The notes: generated by a model from the sequence alone, not told the origin. A DNA stretch of 64,000 nt from Sulfurospirillum_A sp029027265 (GCA_029027265.1 CP093061.1:2418001-2482000), one strand, 5' to 3'; counted from the stretch's first letter, positions 9,202 to 17,743 are shown. A program made the numbers and translations.

Positions 9202-10006
9202 TTTGAACAACTTTTTGCATAGTCTTGTACTCTGTAGTCATTGCCTTATATGAAGGAATGTTGTTATCTCTTTCAATCATAACAGGAACATCAATTTTTT
9301 TAAGCGTATAGTCTAAAAACTCCCACACCTCTTTGGTTACTTTCGTTCCATGTGAATCAATGAGCATACCTAACTCTTTATGAAAAAAGTGCCCAGCAAC
9401 ATGAATGTAGGCTGTCTTATTTAAATTAAGTTCATTTAAAAAATCATATGGATCAAAACCGTGATTTAGCCCATTTACATAAATGTTATTAACGTCCAAT
9501 AACAGTTTTGCACCAGATTTTTCCATCAACTCATTTATGAAATCAACCTCTCTCATATCTGATTTTGGCAAGTAGTAGTATGTCGCATTTTCTAACATAA
9601 GTGGTCTTTGTAAAAAATCTTCTACAGTTTTTATCTTATCGCTTATGAAATTTAAACTCTTTTTTGTCATATTTATGGGAAGCAGTTCATAAGTTTGTAT
9701 GCCTTCAAGTGAAGTAAAACTTATATGGTCTGAGTAGTGTTCAATGTTATAATAATCAAGAAAAATTTTCATCTTTTTCAAAAATTTCTTATCAACTGGT
9801 TCATCTGAACCAATTGATAAGGCAACGCCATGGGCGACTGTGGGTCTTAGAGATACCATCTGTTCAAACTTCTCTCTATGATGAAATGGAATATCAAACC
9901 AATTTTCAGGAGTAATCTCCCACCAATCTGGTAAAAATTCATCAACATCAATCTCTTGTAAAAATTCTTTTCTAAGACCTAGTCCTAATCCTTTTATGTT
10001 GTTCAA
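9194..10006 (-). CDS. DUF692 multinuclear non-heme iron oxidase (MNIO), peptide-modifying
   Basis: DUF692 enzymes form a TIM barrel with two or three iron ions and oxidise residues in ribosomal peptides (methanobactin MbnB, TglH, bufferin BufB). The protein begins its family core with GLGLGLRKEF and shows likely metal-ligand motifs PTVAHG, YSDHISF, LDVNNIYVNG, YIHVAGHFF, DSHGT and IERDNNIP. I prefer the TTG at 10006, which follows an AAAGG site after the precursor stop (10023-10025) and gives 270 residues. The ATG at 10069 would add 21 residues lying inside the precursor gene. The substrate is presumably the peptide encoded just upstream, which has no cysteine; that is unusual. Confidence 0.88.
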   Translation of the reverse strand: MNNIKGLGLGLRKEFLQEIDVDEFLPDWWEITPENWFDIPFHHREKFEQMVSLRPTVAHGVALSIGSDEPVDKKFLKKMKIFLDYYNIEHYSDHISFTSLEGIQTYELLPINMTKKSLNFISDKIKTVEDFLQRPLMLENATYYYLPKSDMREVDFINELMEKSGAKLLLDVNNIYVNGLNHGFDPYDFLNELNLNKTAYIHVAGHFFHKELGMLIDSHGTKVTKEVWEFLDYTLKKIDVPVMIERDNNIPSYKAMTTEYKTMQKVVQNV

Positions 10007-10022
10007 AACTTGAACCTTTAGA

Positions 10023-10256
10023 TTAGCCCCACTTGCTTGCCGCGTGTTTTGCGTCAGCAGCTTTTGCATGCTCTTGCATCATCTTCTTCTTTTTTGCCAT
10101 CTCTTCAGGTGTCAATTTTGCATTTTTGTCTTTAGTCATCATTGTCCCTGACTTACTCATATCTTTCTTAGTCTCAGCTGCCACACCAGCAGTCGCTGTG
10201 ATAAGAGTTGCACCTAAAAGTGCACCAGCTAATTTTAGCTTGTTCTCTTTTTTCAT
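10023..10256 (-). CDS. secreted cysteine-free precursor peptide of the MNIO operon
   Basis: The ATG at 10256 sits six bases after AAAGG, while the upstream ATG at 10262 is too close to it, so the precursor has 77 residues. It has a Sec signal peptide (KKENK, hydrophobic stretch, cleavage near GVAA-ETK). The mature part is about 50 residues, rich in lysine, methionine and alanine, with two histidines and the C-terminal end AASKWG. Bufferin and HvfA-type precursors carry cysteine motifs that MNIOs convert to oxazolone-thioamides; none exists here. Modification at another residue, or at the C-terminus, is inference. The gene is followed after 16 bases by the enzyme gene. Confidence 0.75.
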   Translation of the reverse strand: MKKENKLKLAGALLGATLITATAGVAAETKKDMSKSGTMMTKDKNAKLTPEEMAKKKKMMQEHAKAADAKHAASKWG

Positions 10257-10298
10257 TGCCATCCTTTATGTAAAATTACATTATTGTAACAATTAAAT

Positions 10299-10333
10299 GT
10301 TTAGTGAATGTTTAGTCAAAAAGTTCACTAAAC
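10299..10333. promoter_or_regulatory. 10-bp inverted repeat between the P460 gene and the MNIO operon
   Basis: GTTTAGTGAA (10299-10308) and TTCACTAAAC (10324-10333) are perfect inverted repeats separated by 15 bases that contain a further partial copy (GTTTAGT). It lies upstream of the precursor gene and downstream of the cytochrome P460 gene on the same strand. It could be a regulator operator or an mRNA hairpin; no T-run follows directly, so a simple terminator is less likely. Confidence 0.4.
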
Positions 10334-10364
10334 GGGTCAGCCCCTGATTCTAAACTTTTTTATC

Positions 10365-10907
10365 TTATTTCACGTAAACAATCTCAGCATTAGCATCTTT
10401 GTTGTGAGCAAAAACTAGGTCATTCCCTGATGCTGATGCATGACATGCAATACAGCCTGCTGGACTTCCTTTAGCTACTTTTCCTGCTAATACCATCTTT
10501 TTTGGGTTCATCATAATTTCTCCATTTGGCTTATACTTTACCCAAAACCAATCTGCATTGTCACTATCATAGCCTTTTTCTCTTTTTGCCATAACTGTAA
10601 TAGCTTTTAGGTACATTCCTCTGTTTTTCATAACACTTGCGAGACTAACACCTTTTCCACCATAGTTTTTCTTCACAATAACTCTTTTACCGTCAATTGT
10701 TCCCTCTATGACTTCTCTTACTTTACCATGAGGAGGACCACCAACATACAAGTTTGCAGGAGTACTATTTAAACCCTTTGCTTCTATTTTTTTCCATAAG
10801 TCTTTTGCATAAGCAATGTCATCAGCTCCTCCAAAAGGTGCCGCAACTAAACTCGTAACCATTAACGTCATTGCAAATAATATTGCAGATATGAACTTAA
10901 TTTTCAT
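10365..10907 (-). CDS. cytochrome P460-family periplasmic c-type cytochrome
   Basis: The 180-residue protein has a signal peptide ending near VAAPFG and a single heme-c site CIACH (about residues 152-156). The texts HGKVREVI, MAKREKGY and DWFWVKYKPNGE match the cytochrome P460 family, whose members have a lysine-heme cross-link and act on hydroxylamine or nitric oxide, or bind such ligands. Activity here is not proven by sequence. I prefer the second of two adjacent ATGs because AAGGAG lies six bases before it. The gene is upstream of the MNIO operon on the same strand, separated by an inverted repeat. Confidence 0.8.
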   Translation of the reverse strand: MKIKFISAILFAMTLMVTSLVAAPFGGADDIAYAKDLWKKIEAKGLNSTPANLYVGGPPHGKVREVIEGTIDGKRVIVKKNYGGKGVSLASVMKNRGMYLKAITVMAKREKGYDSDNADWFWVKYKPNGEIMMNPKKMVLAGKVAKGSPAGCIACHASASGNDLVFAHNKDANAEIVYVK

Positions 10908-11005
10908 CATATTCTCCTTAAATTTTCCAAATTCTACACATTTAACGTGTAGTTCTAATGTAGCTAACGTGTAGCTTCTGTGTAGTTATGCTATACTTCC
11001 GCAAC

Positions 11006-11506
11006 ATGATTAGAAAGCTATTTAAAAAAAACAGTAAAAAAACAAAACTAGATGCATTCATAAAAAAGTATAAGATTCCACGTGAATATCTATCAGTAAA
11101 TAGAAAGTCCATCACTCGAGGACTATTAGTAGGTATCTTTTGGGGTTTCATTCCCATGCCTATGCAGATGTTAGCTGTTGTTTTTACTACTCCATTACTC
11201 AAATTTAACGTACCAATAGCCATCGCAACTGTTTGGTTAAGTAACCCAGTCACTATGCCTTTTATGTACTATATGGAGTATCTAACTGGTAGTTTTTTAC
11301 TAAATACTGCCTCTTTACATGTAGAGCTTACAATGGAGTGGTTTACCTCTCATCTTGATGATATATTTGTGCCACTTTACGTTGGAGCTATGTTTTATTC
11401 TATATTTATCTCTGTCATCGTTTATTACTCTATAAACTGGCTCTGGATAAAATCTGTCCACCAAGAAAAACGTCACCAAAAACGAAAAGATAACAAAAAA
11501 AAGTAA
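11006..11506 (+). CDS. DUF2062 membrane protein
   Basis: About 166 residues. The GIFWGFIPMPMQ segment followed by PIAIATVWLSNPVTMPFMYY matches DUF2062, a family of small inner-membrane proteins of unknown function. Three hydrophobic segments and a very basic C-terminal tail are visible. Neither the ATG at 10988 nor the one at 11006 has a good ribosome-binding site; I prefer 11006 because family members start close to this point. The gene is divergent from the cytochrome P460 gene. It contains one copy of the TACATGTA repeat (11316), read as LHV. Confidence 0.75.
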   Translation: MIRKLFKKNSKKTKLDAFIKKYKIPREYLSVNRKSITRGLLVGIFWGFIPMPMQMLAVVFTTPLLKFNVPIAIATVWLSNPVTMPFMYYMEYLTGSFLLNTASLHVELTMEWFTSHLDDIFVPLYVGAMFYSIFISVIVYYSINWLWIKSVHQEKRHQKRKDNKKK

Positions 11507-11526
11507 CCAAATTAAAAATGATTGTT

Positions 11527-11882
11527 TTAATAATTGTCCATGAAATCTCTTTTTTTACTATGTTCTATACTATTTTCTAAACTTTCACATCGTTTTTCAA
11601 TTTCTTCTACATGTAAAATAAAGTCTATCCCACTAGGAATTACCTCTTTTAAGACGTTATAAAACATCAATCTTTTTGTATACTCACCTACCATACTACC
11701 ACTCCAACTAGTTGGATGTAAATCTAGTTTTTTAAAATCTTCAAGCGATTGATTTTTTTCTAAAAAAACTTTTATCATTAAAATTTGTAAATTTTCTTCA
11801 AAATTACAAATTAGCTGTTTAAAAATAAACTCTATCTGCTTTTCCTCTAATATTACCTTCGCACCAATTCTTAATTTATTTA
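11527..11882 (-). pseudogene. small conserved gene cut at its 5' end by an insertion sequence
   Basis: From ATG 11778 the product has 83 residues, but the same frame stays open upstream through 34 more codons (NKLRIGAKVILEEKQIEF...) up to the inverted repeat of the adjacent IS701-like element. The visible protein is therefore the C-terminal part of a longer, soluble, helix-rich protein I do not recognise. Beyond the IS, near 13000-13060 on the same strand, a short frame starting MVFTELNASLCKL could be the original N-terminus, but the frames do not join cleanly. A 5' deletion or decay is likely. Confidence 0.5.
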
Positions 11883-12996
11883 CTGACCTTACGCACCCTT
11901 CAAAAGTTGTAATTCTGAATAAGCCACCTGATTAGCTCTGATTAACAGTTTTGTTCTAATGGCAAAGTGGTTCATTTTATGTTTAATTTTCAAACATTCA
12001 AGCTTAAAAAAAGACAGCACTGATAAAAAGATATGATTACTTTGTGTTCGAATGATCTTTGTTGGTGATTTTGCTAAATCAATATTATGTTTAAGTGATT
12101 TATGAAACTCTTCAACTTTCACCCTCAAGGGGTACCCAGCCATCATTTTTCATAGATTGTTGAGATAGTGTCGCCATCAAGTGTGATATCACTACATATC
12201 AAATTTAAAATACCTATACTTCCATCTTTGTTTGTAAAGACTCGGCGCACTATAATGACTTCTTTATCATAGCCCTTTAGATAGCCTCGTACTGATTGCT
12301 TATCTGATAATTCCAGTTCATCTACCCTTGTGAACTTACCTGCATATTTATTCTCTAAACTTTTTGAAAAGAGACGATTACTTTTGAGTGCAGCAATAAA
12401 CTCTTTTTTTTGTTTGGCTATAAATTCAAAGTTTTCTTTTGCTCCAAACCAAGGACATAGTGAAATTTTAGTTGATTGTTAATAGCCACTTGAATCATAT
12501 CTCTCATCAATTGATTTTTTGTAACTTCTGATGAACGTTTTACTTCTCTTGTTTTAATGTCACTAAACTGGATAGGTTTTTCTACGGTTTCAAAAGCTAC
12601 TGGAATTGATACTTCATTACTGTAGTACAAAGCATTGAGCATATTGATACCTCGAACAGATTTACCTACTGTATGATCAAAGTGCCAGCACATGATATCA
12701 CTCTCATCTGTCCACTTTTTCTCTTGAATTGTATCATCAAAGATAAGACATGCTTCTTCACTCTGTATCTCTCTTACTGTTCTTTTAACTTGTCTCCATA
12801 AATCTTTTGAAGTAAATTCATTTTTTGATAAGAACCGTGTTATCTAATCATGACTTACTGAACCATTTGTCATTGATGACAACCCTGTTGCTGTAGCGTA
12901 ACCACTACCGCTTATTAAATAATCTGTATAGAGTTCTATGTGATTTATTTTCATGCAACTTTTAAAGCAACTTTGATTCCTTGTGCGTAAGGTCAG
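11883..12996 (-). mobile_element. IS701-like insertion sequence, inactive
   Basis: A 1114-bp element bounded by perfect 14-bp terminal inverted repeats, CTGACCTTACGCAC at the left and its complement at the right, each flanked by a TA dinucleotide, consistent with insertion at TA. The same end followed by AAGGAATCA recurs at 35441. It carries one transposase gene, broken by several mutations, so it can no longer move on its own. It truncates the small gene to its left. Confidence 0.8.
11889..12954 (-). pseudogene. IS701-family transposase, broken by a stop and frameshifts
   Basis: Read from ATG 12954, the frame gives MKINHIELYTDYLISG, meets an in-frame TAG near 12845, continues through a CLIFDDTIQEK stretch (DDE region) and MCWHFDHTVGKSV, loses frame near 12456 (HYVL then WFGAKENF in another frame), and breaks again near 12146 before VKVEEFHKSLKHN and the C-terminus. 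The stop codon lies inside the terminal repeat. The motif texts match the DDE transposases of the IS701 group. At least three lesions show the gene is dead. Confidence 0.8.
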
Positions 12997-13241
12997 TACC
13001 TAAGTAGAACTCTACCGAGTAAAGGCACTCTCTCCTAAACCTAGCCAACTTGCATAAAGATGCATTAAGTTCTGTAAATACCATAAATAAAGGAATCAGG
13101 AGTAGTACTATAACGCTAAGTATACAATACATTTGGAAAATAGATAGTAAAAACTCACCTTAATCGTATTTCTTTTTTTAATTCTTGATTTTACTCTTTT
13201 ATTTTTTTTTGCTATAATTTTGAAAATTATAAAGGAAACAA

Positions 13242-13577
13242 GTGAAATCACCTCACGGCTTTGGCAAAAACTATTTTTCATTTTCTGCAATGTTAGCATA
13301 CAGCGTGCAAAATACTCTTGATGCTAAAGTATCATCAATATACTCTTTATTGTCAAATAGACTCTCAAAAGAGGGTGAAGAAGTAGATGAAGATGATCCA
13401 CCACTTGAGATTTTAGAAACTACCTGTTTTACTACAGATAGACCATGCCATTGTAACTGTTTTTACAGACTTAAAACAAAACTAGCTACACTTCTGTACC
13501 ATTATATTCCAAGATGTCCATACTACTGCACTTATTTTGCGTTTAGACGCTCAGGGGTACACCCTCCTATATTTTAA
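13242..13577 (+). CDS. uncharacterised cysteine-rich small protein upstream of metE
   Basis: The GTG at 13242 follows AAGGAAACA, a fair ribosome-binding site. The 111-residue product is soluble, with an acidic middle (GEEVDEDDPP) and a cysteine-rich second half containing CHCNC and CPYYC, which could bind metal. I do not recognise the family. The gene ends 40 bases before metE in the same direction, so it could share its transcript. The C-terminal third has a less typical composition and may reflect a frameshift. A chance ORF cannot be excluded. Confidence 0.45.
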   Translation: MKSPHGFGKNYFSFSAMLAYSVQNTLDAKVSSIYSLLSNRLSKEGEEVDEDDPPLEILETTCFTTDRPCHCNCFYRLKTKLATLLYHYIPRCPYYCTYFAFRRSGVHPPIF

Positions 13578-13617
13578 TTATTTCAACAATTAAAAATAAA
13601 TAATTAAAGGTATAAAA

Positions 13618-15870
13618 ATGTCAAATAACTACGTAGTAGGTTTTCCTCGCATTGGAGAACAGCGTGAACTTAAAAAAGTATTAGAAGAGTTTTGGGCAAA
13701 AAAATGCTCATATAGTGAAGTAAAAAAAGTTTCCAGTGAACTTAAAAAACGTCATTGGAATTATCAAAAAGAGGCTGGTATAGAGTATATAAGCTCAAAT
13801 GATTTCTCTTTATATGACAATGTTTTAGATACATCTTTTATGTTAGGTGCAATTCCTAAAAGATTTAGAGATTTAAAAGGTGAAGAGCTTTATTTTGCTA
13901 TGGCTAGAGGAAATAAAGAAGCAACAGCTTGTGAAATGACAAAGTGGTTCAATACGAACTATCACTTCATTGTGCCAGAATTATCTTTAGAAGATGAGTA
14001 TATTTTAGATGCTTCAAAAGTCTTAGAAGAGTACCTTGAAGCGAAAAAACTTGGTATTAAAACTAAAATAAATCTAATAGGTCCTATTACTTACCTAGGG
14101 CTTTCAAAGAGAGTTGATGGCGGAGATTGTTATGAATTGCTTGGTAAAATTATTCCTCTTTATGAAGAGCTTTTAGTAAAAATAAATGAACTTGATAGTG
14201 AGATTTTAGTGCAGTTTGATGAGCCAATTTTTGTAAAAGATTTAGACCCAAAAGTATATAGTTTAATCAAATACACATATGATAAATTAGCAGCCAATGC
14301 AAAAATTGCAGTTGTTACTTACTTTGAACACTCTAATGAAGCAATAAATATGCTTGTTCTTACTCCTGTATGGGCTATTGGACTTGATTTTGTACATGGA
14401 AAAGAGAATCTAAAATCACTTAAAGCAATAGCAAAAAGTGGTAAAAAATTGATTGTAGGTGTTGTCGATGGTAGAAATATTTGGAAAAATGACTTTGAAA
14501 ACAGTCTTGAGCTTTTAGAAAATATAACTAAAGTTGTAAAAAAAGATAATATTTTAGTAGGATCATCTTGTTCACTTTTGCATGTTCCTTTTACTTTAAA
14601 ATATGAAAAGAAGCAAAATAGTGAGATAAAAAACTGGCTTAGTTATGCTGTTGAAAAACTTGATGAAATCTCACTCATATCAAAAAAATTTTTTGGTGAG
14701 GAGCATGATAAAAAAAGTTTTTTAGAAAATTTAAAAGCAAATGAGAGTAGAAAAACTTCAAAACTAATTCATAATGAAGAGGTTCAAAATAGAGTAAAAA
14801 ACTTAAAGTGTTTAGAAAGAGAAGGGGTTTATGCTCAAAGAATAAAATTACAAAAAGAGCTTTTAGGTTATGAAGATTTAGCAACTACAACCATAGGTTC
14901 TTTTCCTCAAACTCCGGAGGTTAGACTTGCTAGAAGTGGGTTTAAAAAAGGGCTTATTAGCGAAGAAGAGTATTTAAAAGAGATGAGAGCTTACATAGAT
15001 GAGTGTGTAGAGTTTCAAGAGCAGTGCGGACTTGAAATCTTAGTTCATGGTGAGCCTGAGAGAAATGATATGGTTGAGTATTTTGGGGAGCAGTTAAAAG
15101 GTTATGGTTTTAGTCAAAATGGTTGGGTTCAGAGTTATGGGAGTCGTTGTGTAAAACCTCCTTTTATTTATGGTGACATAAGCCGAGCAAAACCTATGAC
15201 TGTTGAGTGGATAAGCTATGCGAGTAGTAGAACTCAAAAAATCATGAAAGGGATGCTCACGGGTCCTGTAACCATACTCAATTGGTCGTTTGTAAGAGAT
15301 GATAAACCAAGAAGTGAAGTTTCAAAGCAGATTGCTGTTGCTCTTAGTGATGAAGTAGATGATCTTCAAAATGCAGGAATCAAAATCATACAAGTGGATG
15401 AAGCCGCTTTTAAAGAGGGATACCCTCTAAGAAAGTCTAAAATAAAAGAGTATGAGCGTTGGGCTGTAAGAGATTTTAAAATCTGCGTTAGTAGAGCTAG
15501 AAAAGAGACTCAAATTCATACTCACATGTGTTATAGTGAGTTTAATGATATTATTAAAACCATAGAAGCTATGGATGCAGATGTGATTACAATAGAGACT
15601 GCAAGAAGTGGAAATGAGTTGTTGAAAATATTTAATAAGGTTGGTTACAAACAAGAAGTAGGTCCTGGGGTTTATGATATACACTCTCCAAGAGTTCCTA
15701 GTGTTGAAGAAATAAAAACACAAATAAAGTTACTACTTGAAGTTCTACCAAAAGAGCAGTTATGGATAAATCCTGATTGTGGATTAAAAACAAGAAAGTG
15801 GAAAGAGACAAAAGAAGCTCTTAGAAATATGGTTGAAGCAGTTCATAAAATTAGGATTGAGTTAAACTAA
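13618..15870 (+). CDS. metE: cobalamin-independent methionine synthase MetE
   Basis: The 750-residue protein has the two duplicated barrels of MetE and transfers a methyl group from 5-methyltetrahydropteroyl-triglutamate to homocysteine. The zinc site is intact: His637 and Cys639 (IHTHMCYSEF), Glu660 (TIETARS) and Cys721 (NPDCGLK). The start (MSNNYVVGFPRIGEQRELKK) matches family N-termini and follows AAAGGT. The gene converges with the cytochrome b gene, with a 4-bp overlap of the 3' ends. Together with luxS it covers homocysteine recycling to methionine in this window. Confidence 0.98.
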   Translation: MSNNYVVGFPRIGEQRELKKVLEEFWAKKCSYSEVKKVSSELKKRHWNYQKEAGIEYISSNDFSLYDNVLDTSFMLGAIPKRFRDLKGEELYFAMARGNKEATACEMTKWFNTNYHFIVPELSLEDEYILDASKVLEEYLEAKKLGIKTKINLIGPITYLGLSKRVDGGDCYELLGKIIPLYEELLVKINELDSEILVQFDEPIFVKDLDPKVYSLIKYTYDKLAANAKIAVVTYFEHSNEAINMLVLTPVWAIGLDFVHGKENLKSLKAIAKSGKKLIVGVVDGRNIWKNDFENSLELLENITKVVKKDNILVGSSCSLLHVPFTLKYEKKQNSEIKNWLSYAVEKLDEISLISKKFFGEEHDKKSFLENLKANESRKTSKLIHNEEVQNRVKNLKCLEREGVYAQRIKLQKELLGYEDLATTTIGSFPQTPEVRLARSGFKKGLISEEEYLKEMRAYIDECVEFQEQCGLEILVHGEPERNDMVEYFGEQLKGYGFSQNGWVQSYGSRCVKPPFIYGDISRAKPMTVEWISYASSRTQKIMKGMLTGPVTILNWSFVRDDKPRSEVSKQIAVALSDEVDDLQNAGIKIIQVDEAAFKEGYPLRKSKIKEYERWAVRDFKICVSRARKETQIHTHMCYSEFNDIIKTIEAMDADVITIETARSGNELLKIFNKVGYKQEVGPGVYDIHSPRVPSVEEIKTQIKLLLEVLPKEQLWINPDCGLKTRKWKETKEALRNMVEAVHKIRIELN

Positions 15871-17015
15871 TCCTTATTTAATTTGAGGTATATCTCTATA
15901 GCTTCTTTGTTTGAGAAGTGTTCTAGGGATATATCTTCATCATTAATATAGTTTGTTTTTCCAAAGTTTTTGTGGCAAGCCTTGCAGTTTGATTTTGATT
16001 TAATTTTTGGATGTTTATAAGCACTTCGTGGAATTTGTATATGTAAGTCTCTCCAGTACCGTGTTTTTGTTATTCTATATTTGACTTTTCCAACTGTACT
16101 TTTTATGATGCCTTGAGAAATTTCTGTGTCAGAAGTTTCTGCACTATTTTTTAATATATACTCTTTAATAGTTCTAAAGTGAGGAACATCTTTAGTTAGA
16201 TTTTTTTTGAAATGCTCTTTTTTATCTTCCAGTGCTATTTTCCACATTTCTTTAGTCATGAAAGTTGGAGAGAAGAGGTTGTGACACTCTGCACACTCTT
16301 TTGCAAAAGCTTTATTGTCTGTTTTGTAGTTAATCTCATGGTAGTTTTTAGTCATTATTGAAGTTTGAGGGAAAAAGTAAGAAAAAAGTCCGACAAAAAG
16401 AGAAAAAATAATAGCAAATACACCTAAAGAGTTTTGGAATTTGGAAACTTTGCTTGGTTCGGCATCTATGTTTTTGTAGCCATGTATCATAGATGTAACG
16501 GTACCGCTTTTGTGCCAGAAGTGCTCTAAAATGACTCCAATGATGTGCGTTATGGCAACTACCCCAACAACATTTTTACTAATGATATGAATTTTAAGGG
16601 CCATGGGAGTAAGGGAGGGGTGAAGAAAACTAAATATTCCTCTATCTTCTTGACTTCCAAGAAGAACAACACCACTAACGGTACAAAAAAAACCAAATAA
16701 TATAAGCAAAATGGTTGCCCAAGAAGCAGCGGGATTGTGTCCTATGTATATTTTTTTATCTTTAAATAGTTTTGTGAAGTAGTAAAAAAGGTCTTTAAAA
16801 GAGAAGTCAAAGTTTATAAAAAGTGCGTAAAAAGGACCTATAAAACCCCAAAGAAGTCTAAATGTTAGAAGTCCACCGGCTATAATTCCAAATGAGACAT
16901 GTACAAGAAAGAGATTTTCAAAGTAGGAAGAGGCGAAAGTAACAGCAATACAGATAACAAGTATCCAGTGAAAATACCTAGTTACTTTTGACCATATATA
17001 TACGGGAGCAGACAT
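15867..17015 (-). CDS. cytochrome b561-type membrane domain fused to a diheme cytochrome c
   Basis: The N-terminal 220 residues form a four-helix cytochrome b/b6-type domain (TRYFHWILV, several paired histidines including HIISKN and HIIGVILEHFWHK). The C-terminal part lies outside the membrane and has two heme-c motifs, CAECH and CKACH, plus a conserved YWRDLHIQIPRSAYKHP stretch typical of the diheme cytochrome DHC family. The fusion would pass electrons from quinol through b hemes to periplasmic c hemes. I prefer ATG 17015 over 17021. It is monocistronic; the direction of electron flow and the partner are unknown. Confidence 0.8.
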   Translation of the reverse strand: MSAPVYIWSKVTRYFHWILVICIAVTFASSYFENLFLVHVSFGIIAGGLLTFRLLWGFIGPFYALFINFDFSFKDLFYYFTKLFKDKKIYIGHNPAASWATILLILFGFFCTVSGVVLLGSQEDRGIFSFLHPSLTPMALKIHIISKNVVGVVAITHIIGVILEHFWHKSGTVTSMIHGYKNIDAEPSKVSKFQNSLGVFAIIFSLFVGLFSYFFPQTSIMTKNYHEINYKTDNKAFAKECAECHNLFSPTFMTKEMWKIALEDKKEHFKKNLTKDVPHFRTIKEYILKNSAETSDTEISQGIIKSTVGKVKYRITKTRYWRDLHIQIPRSAYKHPKIKSKSNCKACHKNFGKTNYINDEDISLEHFSNKEAIEIYLKLNKD

Positions 17016-17077
17016 ACACACTCTTTTTGTTAATTTATCACAGGGACATTATAACAAAAAAGAGCTTTTGTATAAAA

Positions 17078-17272
17078 TTATAGGTTAACTTCTGCTTTAG
17101 CTGCTTCGTTAGACTTAACAACATCACCATTACCATGGATGATATGAGGGATGCATCCTGTACATACATCTACAGTTTCATCATCTTTTGTAGCCTGAAT
17201 AAATACTGTTCCTGGTGCATCTTTACTTGTTTTAAGACATACATTACATACGTTTACGTTATCGCTTTTCAT
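17078..17272 (-). CDS. small two-CxxC zinc-ribbon-like protein
   Basis: The 64-residue soluble protein has two CxxC pairs, CNVC and CTGC, about 28 residues apart, which would make a zinc ribbon or rubredoxin-like knuckle. No other domain is present. A ribosome-binding site AAAGG lies before the ATG. It is divergent from the DUF2325 gene, and the region between them holds a Fur-box-like sequence, so the pair may share iron control. Function unknown. Confidence 0.7.
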   Translation of the reverse strand: MKSDNVNVCNVCLKTSKDAPGTVFIQATKDDETVDVCTGCIPHIIHGNGDVVKSNEAAKAEVNL

Positions 17273-17390
17273 AATAATCCTTTAAATTTTATGAATTATA
17301 CAGAAGATAAATAAAAAACAAAATGAAACGAATCAAGTTAAATTGATAGCGAATATCAAAATTAAAGATATAATTAAGTTTATTCTATTA

Positions 17391-17405
17391 TAATAATAAT
17401 TATCA
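17391..17405. promoter_or_regulatory. Fur-box-like operator
   Basis: The sequence TAATAATAATTATCA matches the 7-1-7 Fur consensus (TGATAAT-N-ATTATCA) at 13 of 14 positions. It lies 15 bases before the DUF2325 start, where a bound repressor would block transcription or translation initiation. AT-rich DNA makes partial matches easy to find, so this is a moderate call. Confidence 0.45.
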
Positions 17406-17419
17406 ACAAAGGAGAAAAG

Positions 17420-17743
17420 ATGTCAGTTTTAGTAATAGGTGCAGATGAAATAACCCCAATTAAAGCAGTTTTAAGTGATTTGGGTGCAGGTAAAATTACA
17501 CATTGGGATGCTAGAAAAAAGAGTAGTATTCATAGGAAAGTTATTCCTCAAGATACGGACTGTATAGTTTTATTAACTAGTTTTTTAAATCATAATTCGA
17601 TGAAATATTTTAAAAAAATGGCAAAAAAGAAAAGTATACCTTTAGTTTGTTCTAAACGAAGTGTAAGTTGTGTCTATAGTGAGTATTGTAAAATCATGAA
17701 ACTTGATGATGATTTTGAGTGTAGAAAAGCTCAAAATTCATAA
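17420..17743 (+). CDS. DUF2325-family protein
   Basis: The 107-residue protein begins MSVLVIGADEITPIKAVL and contains HWDARK, CIVLLTSFLNHNSM, KKMAKKKSIPLVCSKRS, the pattern of DUF2325, a small Rossmann-like family often found near regulators and metal or redox genes. It has four cysteines, which may bind metal. AAAGGAG precedes the ATG. A Fur-like site overlaps the promoter zone. The biochemical function is not known. Confidence 0.7.
   Translation: MSVLVIGADEITPIKAVLSDLGAGKITHWDARKKSSIHRKVIPQDTDCIVLLTSFLNHNSMKYFKKMAKKKSIPLVCSKRSVSCVYSEYCKIMKLDDDFECRKAQNS

Noticed and set aside
10033..10296. 87-codon plus-strand frame opposite the MNIO precursor.
   Set aside because: It is the antisense of a gene with a good signal peptide and ribosome-binding site; its own text is an artefact of the complement.
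13108..13299. 63-codon minus-strand frame upstream of metE.
   Set aside because: Low-complexity lysine- and isoleucine-rich text from AT-rich spacer, overlapping the better supported GTG frame at 13242.
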